64,000 bases of DNA from Rhynchopus sp. YZ270_cl-10 (GCA_964035575.1 OZ037883.1:1345060-1409059); one strand, 5' to 3'; shown: positions 1 to 11,430, counted from the first letter of the stretch. The notes: generated by a model from the sequence alone, not told the origin. Numbers and translations: made by a program.

Positions 1-1352
1 GACCAAAAAATTTAAAAAAAAAATGTCGAAAAGTGGTCAGTTCGACTCCGGCCGACTCAGCCGGCTACCATCTATGGACTAAGCACGAGGTCATCCTCGA
101 AAAAGGCACAAAAAAAATAAAAGCTGAAGCAAAGCATACATCCCGAGCATACTGCGGGGCAGTTGCTTTTTAAACCGTTAACTTTTTTTACCCCTCCCCC
201 CGATCGAACGAAAGCAACAAAAACACCCACCCCCCCGTTCAAAAGAGGTGACTGTCTCCTTTCCCCCTTAGGCCGGACAAGAAGTTGTTCGATTGTACTT
301 TTGAGTTGACTTTTCCGACCCCACCCAGGACCTCCCCCACCCCTCCTTCCCTCTCATCTTTCAATATTTCTTTCGAGGTGACTAAACACGAGAGGCTTAG
401 GTTCATCTAAAAAAAAACTTTTCTTTTCTGTTCAGCCCCAAAGGGAGTTCGTCTCCCAACACCTCTACCAATGGATGGGTTGTGACAATTTCCCGTTATA
501 GTACATACTGTATTCGTACAGATTATTGACCGTAAAAAAGGTCGAACATTAATACGGTGATAATTTGTGCGAATACGGTAATAAACATCACAATACAGCT
601 GTATTGTGTATTGTGTACAGTCCCAAACGTATGTATTATGATAGGCAAAATATCACAACACAGCCAACCACTACCTACTAGTGTTTTCCCTTCTAGAAGT
701 ATGCTCCATTGCACACATACTCTGAACGTTTCGTCTCCTTAGTTTATATGGTAGCTATGCACGAAAAGGCTTCATCTTATGCTTTTGTGAGCGGGCTTTT
801 GGGATGCCCAAAAGTAACAGCAACTCTAATTTTGTTTGTAAAAAAAAGCAAAAAGCAAAACAAAAAGTAAGATATCCTAGTCCGTGGATGACAAAGAAAA
901 AGTTCTGAAAAAAAAAGTGATGGACGCGAAAAAAGCGCATTTTTTTTTTCTGGGTGTGGGGGAGATGAGTTGCATCGAAATACTGTAATTAACAAAAAGT
1001 TTTGACTCAGTACCCTCCTCCCCCCTTTTTTTTTAATCTCTTCAAAAACACTTCTTCTCTCTGTGATCATTACAACAAAAATCACACACTGCATTGCTTT
1101 TAGAGTCAGACCAGCTCATCGAATGACCCTTAGGGTCCCCTGCTCTGCTCCTATGGTAACTATCGTGCAAAATCATAGAGAGCCATTTAGGCTTTTTGAG
1201 GGTTAAAGCGGTGTTCTCCGTTCTTCTCAGAGCACCTGAACGTCCCTCCTACCTTTGCATGCGCACGACCGAGCGTTTTATCATTTTCCCATCGCCAAAA
1301 CACCCCTCACCTACCCACACATCAGGTCTTCCCCCTCTCCCCCCTCACCTCA
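1..1352. other. AT-rich spacer before the kinesin gene
   Basis: I see no gene here. The spacer holds one clear intergenic hairpin element (376-408) and a hybrid variant near 75-100 that joins GACTAAGCACGAG to TCATCCTCG. At 527-555 it shares GACCGTAAAAAAGG with the stretch just left of the transposon at 4897. Homopolymer runs are frequent. Confidence 0.6.
376..408 (+). repeat. Intergenic hairpin element, family 1
   Basis: It starts AGGTGACTAA after a T-rich tract, then has CACGAGAGGCTTAGG and ends TTCATCT. Arms CTAAAC and GCTTAG can pair with one mismatch. It is one of about a dozen same-orientation copies in the window. Confidence 0.6.
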
Positions 1353-3644
1353 ATGTACCCCTCACCCATGGGGTTCAATGCTGCCCCATTGCAAAGGAAC
1401 CCACATCAGCAGCACATAGAGAGACTGCAGCAGGGGGGTCCACGAAGTCGCAGCCGTGGCGGGCGCAGCAACAACACCAACAACACCGCATCCTCACGCA
1501 TACGCACTGCGTCGAACACCTCGCAGGGCTCGCACTCCCACCCTCTGCGCACACAGCGCACCGCCTCCCCAACTGTCAACACTTCCCGTGGCCGTTCTAC
1601 CAGCCGCCCGGCACCACGCCACCCACGTGGTCGGAGCAACACACCTACGTCGCGAGGAGGGGGAGGGGGAGGAGGAGGAGGAGGGGGAAGGGTGCGCAGC
1701 AACTCCGGGAGCCGTACCCCAGGCTCCTGGCCAGCACCTCCTCCGCAGGAGCGTGGGCGGACGTTGTCGAAGGGTGCGTCAGGGCGGAACAGGAGTCTGT
1801 CGAATTCGTCTCGGGTAAGTGGTGGTGGTGGTGGTGGTGGTGGCAACGTGCTCCCCTCAGGCTGCAGCGGCATTGATGTGTATGCACGGTTGCGTCCCGC
1901 CTTCTCGCATGAAGAGCTAGAGGGCGACTCCATGCGTGCCCTCTCCCTCCACGAAGATGAACGTTCCGTCTACGTCCGCGACCGTTTTGTGGAAGAACGT
2001 ACCATGGAGTTCACAAAGACCTTTGGGCCAGACTCGACGCAGGCTGGGGTGTACGATGGGGTAGGGCGCTCTGTGGTGCGGGCAGCGTTGCAAGGGAAGA
2101 ACGGAACGTTTCTGGCATATGGACAGACCGGGACAGGGAAGACGTACACGGCGTTCAACTATTCGCGCCCGGAGGAGGGCTGTGCATCTGAGAACGGTCT
2201 CATGTACCGTTGTGTCGAAGACCTCTTCTCGCAGATCCACAGTGAACGCGACCGCTACCACACAGAGGTGACGATGCAGTTCATGCAGCTCTACAACGAC
2301 CAGCTGCAGGACCTCCTCAAGGGCGTCACAGACGAGGACGCAAACGTGACGGACCTCTCCGCCACCTGCACGTCCCTCAACCAGACCGGTGTGAACGTCT
2401 ACAACAACAGCGTCGTGACAGGGCTCTCCTCCGTCTTTGTCACCAACGCAGACGAGGTGATGTCCATCTACGAACGTGGTCTCCAAAACCGCACCGTCCG
2501 CTTGACCACCATGAACGCACAATCGTCGCGCAGCCACGCGGTGTTCTTGCTGCGGGTGGATCGGACGGAGAGGGGTCGTGGCCAAGCGCTGGGTGCGACG
2601 ACGCTGCAGGGGCGGCTTACCATTGTAGACCTGGCAGGGAGCGAGCGCATCAAACGCACGAAGGCTGACGGCCTGCAGCGCGCCGAGGCACAGGCGATCA
2701 ACCGTTCCCTGGCGTGCCTTGGGAATGTGATTCACGCGCTTGCGGAGAGCAGCGCCTCTGACCTGGCACGGCGCAACCACATCCCGTACCGCGACTCGAA
2801 ACTGACGCGTCTGTTGCAGGATTCGCTAGGCGAGCATGGGCATGCGTGTATTCTGATCACATTCTCTCCTGCGTTGGTGGATATTACTGAGACCGTATCG
2901 TCGCTTGCCTTTGGACAGCGTGCACGCCTTATTGTGAACAAAGGTGCGACACAGCCGAGGTGCGCTGTGGATCATAAGAAGCTTTCCTCGCAGCAGGCGT
3001 TGGAGATGGGTGCGCTGCGTGAGGAGAACGAGTCGTTGCAGGTCGAGGTGCGGGCGCTGCGTGCACAGCTGCAGCGGCCCCCACAGCCACCGCAGGAGGA
3101 CCTGCAGGAGGAGGTGGTGCAGTTGAAGAAGATCATTGACGAGGACGAGACGCTCATTGAAGACATGCAGACGCACATCAAGACCATACGGCAGAGCATG
3201 CGGCAGGTCGTTGCTGAGAAGGACGCTGCGCTGCAGGACCTAGCACAGCTACGTGCAGAGTTCACCAACATGGCGTCACGTGAACGTGCCGAATCTGCAG
3301 AAAAGGTGCATATGACAGGCGAGCTCATCACCTCCCGCAGCGACGTCGAAATCCGCAGCCAAGAAGTCGACTCACTCCGTCGTGAAATAGTAAGCCTCCG
3401 CTCACGGAGTCAAAGCGCAGCCGTGTCATCTCCGCCTACATCACCACACTTCCCTACAGAAGAAGAGGCAGCCAGTCCAAAGGACGGTGCTGAGTGTGGC
3501 GGAGGAGGCGACAGTGTATCACCAGCACCGCATTCACCAGCCACCTCTCAGGTCTGTGGTCTGGGGATGGGGATTGCACCGTTCAGACGCCCCCTGCAGC
3601 AGCTGCACAGCAACCAGTTGCAGTTCACTGATGTCTTGCATTGA
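1353..3644 (+). CDS. Kinesin-like motor protein (N-terminal motor)
   Basis: A 763-residue kinesin, a microtubule-dependent ATPase of the cytoskeleton. Residues 1-170 are a low-complexity head rich in Ser, Arg and Gly, with two poly-Gly runs. The motor domain starts at about 174 (GIDVYARLRP). Its P-loop is GQTGTGKT at 257-264, switch I is NAQSSRSH at 388-395, and switch II is DLAGSE at 426-431. The motor ends near 520 at FGQRARLIVN. A coiled coil rich in Glu, Gln and Leu follows to about 690, then a Pro/Ser tail. The motor is complete. The start is the first in-frame ATG after a long pyrimidine-rich stretch. The donor-like GGTAAGT near 1814 lies in open frame and is probably not used. FGQRAR recalls kinesin-1-type motors, but I do not assign a subfamily. 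Confidence 0.95.
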   Translation: MYPSPMGFNAAPLQRNPHQQHIERLQQGGPRSRSRGGRSNNTNNTASSRIRTASNTSQGSHSHPLRTQRTASPTVNTSRGRSTSRPAPRHPRGRSNTPTSRGGGGGGGGGGGRVRSNSGSRTPGSWPAPPPQERGRTLSKGASGRNRSLSNSSRVSGGGGGGGGNVLPSGCSGIDVYARLRPAFSHEELEGDSMRALSLHEDERSVYVRDRFVEERTMEFTKTFGPDSTQAGVYDGVGRSVVRAALQGKNGTFLAYGQTGTGKTYTAFNYSRPEEGCASENGLMYRCVEDLFSQIHSERDRYHTEVTMQFMQLYNDQLQDLLKGVTDEDANVTDLSATCTSLNQTGVNVYNNSVVTGLSSVFVTNADEVMSIYERGLQNRTVRLTTMNAQSSRSHAVFLLRVDRTERGRGQALGATTLQGRLTIVDLAGSERIKRTKADGLQRAEAQAINRSLACLGNVIHALAESSASDLARRNHIPYRDSKLTRLLQDSLGEHGHACILITFSPALVDITETVSSLAFGQRARLIVNKGATQPRCAVDHKKLSSQQALEMGALREENESLQVEVRALRAQLQRPPQPPQEDLQEEVVQLKKIIDEDETLIEDMQTHIKTIRQSMRQVVAEKDAALQDLAQLRAEFTNMASRERAESAEKVHMTGELITSRSDVEIRSQEVDSLRREIVSLRSRSQSAAVSSPPTSPHFPTEEEAASPKDGAECGGGGDSVSPAPHSPATSQVCGLGMGIAPFRRPLQQLHSNQLQFTDVLH

Positions 3645-4896
3645 AGGGAAGAGAGAGAGAGAGAGAGAGAGTTTGTGAAGAGGCACATCGTGTGTTGTGG
3701 CTAAATCCATCACGCACAATGCAGCCAAAAAGGTGAAAAGGAGAGAACGAAGGGTACAGGAATTATAGGGGGTGGGAGAGATACCAAATGTAGAACATAA
3801 CGCAAAAAAAAAAAAAAATAGACCAAAAAAAAAAGAAAAATAAAGGATGTCGACAGAGAGACAATCATGAGTCCTCTGCTACACTCTCGGACGAGGCGTG
3901 CCGTGAAGCATCCTACGTTCGTGTGTTTGTGGCATTTGGCCATTTGGCCGTTTGAGTACAGCAGCTTTGTTGTGTGGGAATATGCCGATACAAAGGGGTG
4001 ATAGCATATAAGTTGTTCAATCAGGCCCAACAGGTCGTCCGCGACGCGTGATGCACCTGTGTGTGCACTTTTAGTTCTCTTTCGAGGAGAAGAGAGACTC
4101 GAAATGTTTCTCTGTTTTGCTCTTTTCCCCCTCCCATCTCCCCCTTAGAGGTCAGCACAGCAAAAAGGAAAACAAAGCCATCTGTGTTATTTTTTTTCAA
4201 ATGTGCACTTTTCAACTTCGCTTTTTAAAACGATTTTTTTAGACAGCAATACAACCTTTCTAGCCCAATTAGAGTACTCTTTAGACCCCCCTTTTTTCCT
4301 TCAAGGGTTTTTCGTCCATTTTTTATGTTCATTTTTTCATTTTTTTAGATTTTGTGGCAAATTAATATGTTTTTTTTTTCCCCTTCAAGAACACTGCACT
4401 CAACCTACACACTCCCTCTACATTATTCCTCTGCATTCGTTTTACCTTTGAAATTCATTTAGCCTTCGGGCGACTTTGTTGTTACACAACCCCCTCAGAC
4501 AGGGTGATTGTCGATACTACGAAAAAAAGTAGAGAAAGGTTCAACGTGCGAGACCCTAGGGGTTTTCTTATTCCTGGTTGGATCATCATCAATGCTTCGT
4601 CCGCCTAAGTCCGCCGGAGTTTGCCCTGTGTTGAGACAGACTTTCAACGTCTGCCATGGTCCGTCTCAAACATCGCCAAAAACTAGGGCGGATTTGCGAC
4701 GGACTTAGCGGGACTCCGGCCGAGTCTGGGTGGACTCAGTCCAAATAGTCCATCTCAACTCGGGCGGGGTCCCGATGGGATTTTTTTTCGGAGACTCATG
4801 CGGACTACTAAGTACCGTCTTCGTAAAAATGTTTGACCGTAAAAAAGGACGAACTTCCAGAAAAATCCTGAAAAGGACGAACTTTATTACGGTGTA
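3645..4896. other. Spacer with (GA)n and A/T homopolymers
   Basis: No gene seen. It has a GA microsatellite at about 3650-3671 just after the kinesin stop and many A and T runs. At 4503-4518 there is GTGATTGTCGATAC after an AG; the same string recurs at 17131. Confidence 0.55.
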
Positions 4897-5079
4897 CAGT
4901 CCCGCCTCTAATTAGTGAATTTCTAATTTATAAATTTGACCAAATTTGAAAATATTTAATTAGTGACTTTATAAATTAAAACGTCGTTAATTAAGATTTT
5001 ATAAATTACAGTTTGCCCACCCAAACCCCTACCTAAATCCTTACCAAACCCTCTGTATATTTTCTCATCTTCGACCACA

Positions 5080-7188
5080 ATGTCTTTGCCCACGATTCTC
5101 GACACGATGAACCGCAACGCCGAAGATGTGATCATCGTCGAGCAGGCTGCACCCCAGACCAAGACGAGGACTGTCCTCACCGCCGAGGAGATTGTCACCA
5201 TCACAGACTACGCCATGGCGGGCGACAGACCGCTCGCTGATGTGATGGTCTGGTGGAATGACGCTCACCCAGGACGCCATATTTCTGCGCCCACCATCTC
5301 CAAGTACAAAACCCACAAAAGAGAGAGCGGTTCGTACTTCACACCCGCGACCAGGGGGCCCAAGGCTCTTTTGAACCCCGAGGAGCTGAAGAGGCTTCTC
5401 AACCTTACGGGGATGACCCGCAAGTTCGGCTGGGCCATAAGAGCCAACCGATTTGCGTCGCTTGCGAGGGGGATGGTGGTGAAGATGAGGCGGGACACGA
5501 ACTCGGTGCAGCCGATTCCTGGTGTGCAGGTATTTTCGGCTTCGTGGGCGAAATCGACCATGGAGGCGAACGGCATGCGCGTCCGCACAGCAACTACCGA
5601 CCGCACAGTCCCCCTCGCGGACGTCATCACCGAGGGACGGGCGTGGTGGACCGCACTCGAAGTCCTGAAGGGTACTGACCCCCGCCTCGTCCTCAACGTC
5701 GACGAGTTTTTCGTAAAACTCGACGACCAGCACCGCTGGACGTGGGCCCGCTGCAAGAAGGGGGAGAAGTTGCAGGTGGTGGTCAAGGACGAGAAGCTGG
5801 GCTTCACCTGCTCGGCCCTCTCGTCCCTTGACGGAGAGTTGGTTGCGCTTCAGCAGATCTGGAAGGGGGAGACGTCGGCAGTGCACGCCCGTGTCTCACC
5901 GGAAGAGGAGAACCCCCGCATCTGGCAGATGCACCAGCCGGCGAGCCACTTCCAGAACGCAGCAACATGGAAGTTGTTCATGGAACGGTTCGTCGCCGTT
6001 ATGGGTCCTGTGAGGGCCAAAGTGATTGCGGAGCGCAAGCAGTCCGTGCCTGCCCCCCCGACGTCCACAGCATCAACAACATCAGCAGCCCCTGTCCCCA
6101 CCCGCATCGACCAGTCCACGCAAACACCAGCTAGCTTGCTCTCAGTGGAGTTGGTGAAGGAGATGATGCGGGACCCGAAGATTCTGGACGAAGGCGTCGT
6201 GGAGAAGTACCTTTTATCTAACCACAGGGAAGCAACAGCAGCACCACCGGCACCGCCGGCACCAGTTGTTGAGGCAGAAGAAGCGGTCGTGGAGTGCTGC
6301 GTCTACCTGTTGATCGACCAGGACACTGAAGTTGCAATCCCTTCGTGGATTAAATTTCTCTACATCCCCAAGTCCCTCACGCACCTCTTTCAGCCAGCTG
6401 ATCAATTTGTGATCAGCTGTCTGAAGAGGCACAGCGTGAGTGGATACCACGATTGGGTGAAGGAGCAGGTGCAGGGGTACGACGACGCCACCGCTGCGAA
6501 GATCCTGGCTGGGAAGATAGCTCCCCCAGGGGAGAACGGCGGGGCTGCGGCGTGGGGCAAGTTGCCCTACAAGCGGTACATCAAGTACCGTTGCTTGTCC
6601 GGGGCCGTGGAGAAGTTGGGCAGGGAGGCAGTGCAGCAGTCGTGGGGGATGGTGGGCGTGCATCGCGTGATGGGCCTGCCGCAGCCCATTCAAGGGAACG
6701 GCAAGGAGGTCCCCGTCGTCTGGGACGACTACCTGCAGCTGTGGGACGAAGAGCGTAGGGGTGACCTCTTGCTGAAGGAAGCGGAAGCGGTGGAGGGATC
6801 GACGGAGGGGAGGGAGATTGCGGAAGGCCTCCCTGCAGCCAGAGGTCCACCACCAGTGCACCGCACTGATGCGCCGCACCAGGTCAAGCCAGCAGCGAAG
6901 CCAGCAGTCAAGCCCCAGCCGAAGGGTCGCCCCTCCACAAAAAGCAAGCCCCCGCCGAAGGGTCAGCGCACGCTCTTCAGCATGGTGACCCCAGTGAACC
7001 CGCCAGCGGCACCGACCGCGTTAGTGCTGAACCCGCCAGTGACCCCAGTGGGGGCAAAGCGCAGCGCCCCGGAGCCTGTCGATGGAGAAGGCACTGCCAC
7101 GAAAAAAGCGCGGACAGGTACGCACCACTTCTCTCTCCCTGAATTAAACTGCAACGCAACATTCTCTCCTACAGATTCGCAATCCTGA
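5080..7188 (+). CDS. Pogo-like DDE transposase
   Basis: A 702-residue transposase that would cut and rejoin the flanking element. Residues about 28-85 resemble a DNA-binding helix-turn-helix of CENP-B/pogo type. The DDE core shows Asp208 (LNVDEF), Asp413 (VYLLIDQD) and Asp441 (LFQPADQ), the last matching the pogo QPLDQ block. The usual DNAPAH around the second Asp is replaced by DQDTEV, so activity is uncertain. A Pro/Ala/Ser-rich insert of about 85 residues (roughly 325-405) sits between the first two catalytic blocks. The tail is Pro/Lys-rich. A possible 57-nt intron at 7118-7174 (GTACGC to CTACAG) keeps the frame either way. The frame is open throughout, so the copy is young or conserved. 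Confidence 0.87.
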   Translation: MSLPTILDTMNRNAEDVIIVEQAAPQTKTRTVLTAEEIVTITDYAMAGDRPLADVMVWWNDAHPGRHISAPTISKYKTHKRESGSYFTPATRGPKALLNPEELKRLLNLTGMTRKFGWAIRANRFASLARGMVVKMRRDTNSVQPIPGVQVFSASWAKSTMEANGMRVRTATTDRTVPLADVITEGRAWWTALEVLKGTDPRLVLNVDEFFVKLDDQHRWTWARCKKGEKLQVVVKDEKLGFTCSALSSLDGELVALQQIWKGETSAVHARVSPEEENPRIWQMHQPASHFQNAATWKLFMERFVAVMGPVRAKVIAERKQSVPAPPTSTASTTSAAPVPTRIDQSTQTPASLLSVELVKEMMRDPKILDEGVVEKYLLSNHREATAAPPAPPAPVVEAEEAVVECCVYLLIDQDTEVAIPSWIKFLYIPKSLTHLFQPADQFVISCLKRHSVSGYHDWVKEQVQGYDDATAAKILAGKIAPPGENGGAAAWGKLPYKRYIKYRCLSGAVEKLGREAVQQSWGMVGVHRVMGLPQPIQGNGKEVPVVWDDYLQLWDEERRGDLLLKEAEAVEGSTEGREIAEGLPAARGPPPVHRTDAPHQVKPAAKPAVKPQPKGRPSTKSKPPPKGQRTLFSMVTPVNPPAAPTALVLNPPVTPVGAKRSAPEPVDGEGTATKKARTGTHHFSLPELNCNATFSPTDSQS

Positions 7189-7413
7189 AGCAGTAAGGCG
7201 AGACCACTGACGCGAAAAAAAGAACCCTCACAATAAATGATCAGCATAAAGAGACAAAAAAAGGGCCAGATATCAAAGACTAAATCACCCCCTCCTCGCT
7301 TTTTTACTTCCGTGTATCACTGATTACACACCTCTTTCTCCACACATTCCTCCAACAGAACCCACACAAACCCGTCGTCACTTGTACAGGCGAAAAAAAA
7401 TTTCGGCTCCGCC

Positions 7414-7451
7414 GGGGAAAAAATTAAATTAATTAATTTAATTTTTTCCCC
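7414..7451. repeat. Perfect 38-bp AT-rich palindrome
   Basis: GGGGAAAAAATTAAATTAA is followed directly by its reverse complement. It lies inside the transposon about 92 bp from its right end, so it may be a subterminal hairpin of the element. Confidence 0.8.
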
Positions 7452-7545
7452 CCAAAAAAAAAAATTAATTAACGACTTTATAAATTATAATGTCACTAAT
7501 TAGGATTTTATAAAATAAAACGCTATTATTTATAGGCGGGACTGT

Positions 7546-7932
7546 AACATGTTTGCGGTATTTGTTTGTGATATTGGAAAGGCAACTATGAGCATAGTCT
7601 TGGCCATTAGATGTGTGCGCATGCGAGGCATATTCAGCTTTCAACGTCTCGCTGCTTTCACACCATCATGGTCAAATAGACTGTGGAGATCGATTGTCGA
7701 GACCTAAAAGACAACGACCCCAACACTAATATACGACAACTCTTTCCCGCTGTGCCGATGATACACATCGTCCGCTAGAAGAAACACAAAGAGACCTGCT
7801 GTGACTACACATAGTGAAATGCCGTTCTCTCTTCAAAAAATCATCTTGTGTGTGCACATAGTGAGGCATTTTTTTTTTTTTTTTTTTTTCGTATTTTTCA
7901 AACGGCCTCCTGTGTTTAGAAGATGGTTATTT
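7546..7932. other. Short spacer between two transposons
   Basis: No gene or RNA recognised. A long T-run lies at about 7869-7889. The end, TTATTT at 7927-7932, is the left target duplication of the next element. Confidence 0.5.
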
Positions 7933-8631
7933 CACGGCGTACGAAAGCGCTTGAAGCGTTTTTTTTTTTCGGGGGAAAAAAAAAGCACTTTTCGCTTGAT
8001 GAAAAAAAAGCGCTTTTTTTTTTTGTGTGGGGTTTTTGGTAAGGCGTACCTGTTCTCATGTTTTTTTTGATATTTTGGTTGTTTTTTTGCGTTGGGGTCA
8101 GCCCCGCCGCCAGGATTTTTGAGTTTTGAAAAACTTCTGTTGATGGTCCCAAAAAAAACCCCCTGCAATCGTAGCCTCCGGCAGAGAGACGTACCCAAGC
8201 ACAGTCAGAGTTCCTCCGAATCAGCGACACTCGCTCCTTCTCACTTCCTACCGGGCTGTTGTGCAGGAGGCATGTACATTGTACTCTTCCGTGGCCGGTG
8301 CAGGTGGCCGTGCACAAGCCGCAGTGGATGTCAGCCTTCTTATCAGTAAACAGCAGTCATGGCACCCAAAGGTTCCTGGCGAAGCCACGGTACGCAACAT
8401 TTCTAAAAAATGTTGCCATAAAATGGCACTGCGTTCGTAATTTTTGTCAGAAAAATGCCCACAGCGGGAAATCGGCGACTCGATAAATTTGGTTTGGGTC
8501 ACTTGTAGTGTGGACTTAAACCCCCTTAACAAACCCCTTCAGGAAAAAAAAGCGCTTTTTCCTAAAAATTCAAGCGCTTTTTTTTTTGAAAATTTCTCAA
8601 AAAACTCCTCGAAGCGCTTTCGTACGCCGTG
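7933..8631. mobile_element. Non-autonomous DNA transposon, 699 bp, 6-bp TSD
   Basis: Left end CACGGCGTACGAAAGCGCTT (7933-7952) and its exact reverse complement at 8612-8631 form a perfect 20-bp terminal inverted repeat. TTATTT flanks both sides (7927-7932 and 8632-8637) as a target duplication. AAGCGCTT-type motifs recur inside both ends within A/T runs. No transposase frame is present, so it must be moved in trans. I do not assign a superfamily. Confidence 0.88.
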
Positions 8632-8637
8632 TTATTT

Positions 8638-9292
8638 GAAAGGGAGAAAAGCGGCATTTTGTGTTCTTACATCGATGTTTTGTGAGACACACCTTTTTAT
8701 GTCAAAAAATCTTGGAAAAAAAAAAATACTGAGGCAAATATCAGATAGAAGCAATGTTCTGTACCCACCCCACCCCCTTTACCTTTCCCTTTCCCCCTTA
8801 TTTTTCTTGGCATATTTTTTTTTTTTGTCCGAACAGCTCTCCTCGGTGATGTGGTCTTTGACATCATTACCATCGTTGATAGAGCACAGGGTTTGATGAA
8901 AGCTGTTTTGCCCCACAGCCAACACTCACCAAACCTCACCAACACTCCGTGCAATGACTATCATACGGTATAGCTGGCTTGAGGTGAAACCCCACCAGGC
9001 AAGCCCGACATAAGGCCAGCTATATTAGCACCGTCCATTAGTATGACGTGACGGCTCCTTCGCACACACCCCAACGAGACAACCCGCGGTTCGATGACCA
9101 TATCCCCAACGGAGAGCAAATGCCTGCCTCGCACAAAGATGTTCTCTAAACACCCCAAAGCTTCTACACCACTCATCTCCACAGGGCGCACTTCATTCTC
9201 TTCACCCTTTCCAAGCCCTTTTTCACCCTCTTTTCTTGGGTTTTTTCTTTTTTGGTTTCTTTTGTTGTGTGTTTTTTTGTGAACTTAATACC
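8638..9292. other. Spacer upstream of SNF7
   Basis: No gene seen. It ends in a T-rich tract from about 9236 that runs to the SNF7 start, suited to act as a splice-acceptor or promoter tract. Confidence 0.5.
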
Positions 9293-10232
9293 ATGGCGTT
9301 TTTGTCGCGACTTCTGGGTGGAGGAAGCAGTACCAGCGCAGCACCTAAGCCACGTGCAGCACCTGCACCGAACGTTTCTGCAGCAGAGGTATGTCACCCA
9401 CGCAACACAACCACTTCCGTACAAACCCTACCCCATTTTTATCGTTCTTACAGGGTCTGAGCAACATGACGGAGACTTTGGACAAACGGATCCGCGTGTT
9501 GGACAAGAACGTTGAGAACGAGGAGAACAAAGCGAAGGAGTTTCTGAAGAAGAAGAAGCAGAAGGACGCGATGGCGTGTTTGAAGAAGAAGAAGATCTAT
9601 GAGGAGCAGCGGACGAAGCTCGAGGCGCAGAGGATGAACATGGAGCAGCTGCTCATGACGACGCAGGAGGCGGAGACGATACGTGACATTGTGGACACAC
9701 AGCGCCGTGTGCAGCAGGAGCTTGCGCATTCGATGCCGAGTGTGGAGGTCGTCGAGAAGACGAACGAAGACCTCCAGGAGCAGCTCGACAACCAGCGTGA
9801 GATCAGCGACCTCATCGCGCAGCCCATCGGCAACACAGACATGGACGACGACGACCTGCTTGCAGAGCTCGAAGGTCTTCAAGACGAAGTCGACGATGAG
9901 TTCAAAGAGAGCCTCATGCCCGACATGCCCTCCACCATGCACCTCCCCGATCCCAACCAAGGCAACAAAGTCGCACAACAGGAGGAGGAAGCGGACGATG
10001 ACGTATGCATATTGTTTTAATGGCGGGGGGGATGGTTCTATTTTGTTCGCGCCAATCCTTAAAGGAGGTGGGGAAATGCTTTCAAAAATAACCAAAATAT
10101 AATGGTGCGGAAATCGGTCAACGACCTGTCAAGATCGACCCCTCCCGGGAGCCCCTATAATGAAGAAAAAAAAACCCACACAACACACAGGAGGACGTCC
10201 TCGCTGGGCTTGCTGCAGACCTGAACGCATGA
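9293..10232 (+). CDS. SNF7/CHMP4-type ESCRT-III subunit (three exons)
   Basis: Exons are 9293-9388, 9454-10002 and 10191-10232. Introns of 65 and 188 nt start GTATGT and GTATGC and end ACAG. The product is 228 residues, the usual Snf7 size. It has the basic N-terminal helical hairpin (MAFLSRLLGG, then LDKRIRVLDK and a Lys-rich FLKKKKQKDAM repeat), a coiled middle, and an acidic C-terminal half (DMDDDDLLAELEGL). Exon 3 adds EDVLAGLAADLNA, an MIM-like terminal helix of the kind that binds MIT domains such as Vps4. ESCRT-III polymers cut membrane necks in endosomal sorting and cell division. Reading past the second donor would give a shorter VCILF end, so the exon 3 form is preferred because it restores the conserved tail. 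Confidence 0.93.
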
Positions 10233-11398
10233 AGGGCTTAACTCTTTTGGAACAACGTCATTCGTAGTCTCTTCGTCTTGCCCTAGATTGGGTGGCGGAG
10301 AAGCCTTTCTGATAACTGATCTGTGACATAGCGCTGAGGAGGGAATGAAATGTGAATGGTCGTTTTTGGGTGGGTATATTTTATTATTGGATTCTGAGTA
10401 TTGCCCAGTTTTTCTTTTTTTTTTTTTTTCTCTCTCTTTTTTTGACCCCGTTTCCCCCCCCAAAAAAAAATGTTCGGGACACAGCAACCCCCAAAGCTCT
10501 TTTTTAAAACAAGTCGTCCATACGCCCTGCGCCTGATGCATCTTCGTTCAAAAAACACATCAAAAAAATGCCCCCCTTTTTTACGCACACTACTTTGTGA
10601 GCGGAAAGTGTCAATGTCGTTCACTCACCCCAACCGTGCTCCGCAGCACCACCCAATAGCTGAGAGATAGTGTTGTGTGGAAAGCGTCAACGCATCAAAT
10701 AACAAGAAGGAGGGGTGAGGGAACGACAAAGTGACACTTTTCTTGGCATCTGTTTCGCTCATTGAACAAAAGAAGTTGAGGGGTAGCGGGGGAGCAAGGA
10801 CTTTTATTTGACGATTTTTTTTTATGAGAAAAACTTGGGGCGGATGGTGACCTTGATTAAAAAAAAATGTATGAAAAATGTACAACACAGCAAAAAAAGA
10901 TAAGTATCGCGTCTTTGGATGCAAATTTCAGTTCTATTTTTTCAGGGGATCTGCGTGTGCGTACAGTGTCAGGCACATTCGTTCCCACAAAAAAAAGGTG
11001 TTCTTTTCTTCCCATGGCTTGCAGAGAGCATTCTTCCAAGATCTTCCGCAAAAGCCATGTTTTTTTTCCTCGGATTTATATTTTGAGTGACCATTATAGG
11101 GGTGGTCCCTGACACGCCCCCCAACACCTTACTAGCCTTGCGGTAAAAAATTGACAGTGGAAGATTGCACAACTGTGGCAACACAACCGAGGCAACTACA
11201 CTATCAAAAAAATGATTTTTTTTTTTTTTTTTTGCAGATGTGTGCACAGCATATGCATCAACTTTTCTCTTTGTTTTGTCTGCCCCCTACCCCCCCCTAC
11301 CCTCTTTTGGGCGCTACATTATGAGCGTTTCCACCCCCCTCCCCCTGTGTTTTGAGCCTTCCTTGCCCGCTTTTTTCGTGAATTTTTCTAATGTCCCA

Positions 11399-11430
11399 AG
11401 GTGACTAAGCGCGAGAGTATTAGTCTTTAT
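11399..11430 (+). repeat. Intergenic hairpin element, family 1
   Basis: AGGTGACTAAGC, then GCGAGAGTATTAG; the TTCATC tail is decayed to TCTTTAT. It follows TGTCCCAAG. Confidence 0.5.

Larger units (their letters stand above)
4897..7543 (+). mobile_element. Pogo/Tc1-type DNA transposon with TA target duplication
   Basis: Terminal inverted repeats CAGTCCCGCCT at 4897-4907 and AGGCGGGACTG at 7533-7543 are perfect over 11 bp. Each is flanked by TA, at 4895-4896 and 7544-7545, the target duplication of the Tc1/mariner/pogo superfamily. Longer imperfect inverted similarity (CTAATTAGTG, TTATAAATT and GTCGTTAATTAA on both sides) extends about 100 bp inward. The element is 2,647 bp and carries one transposase gene. 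A CAGT start is usual for pogo-like termini. Confidence 0.88.
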
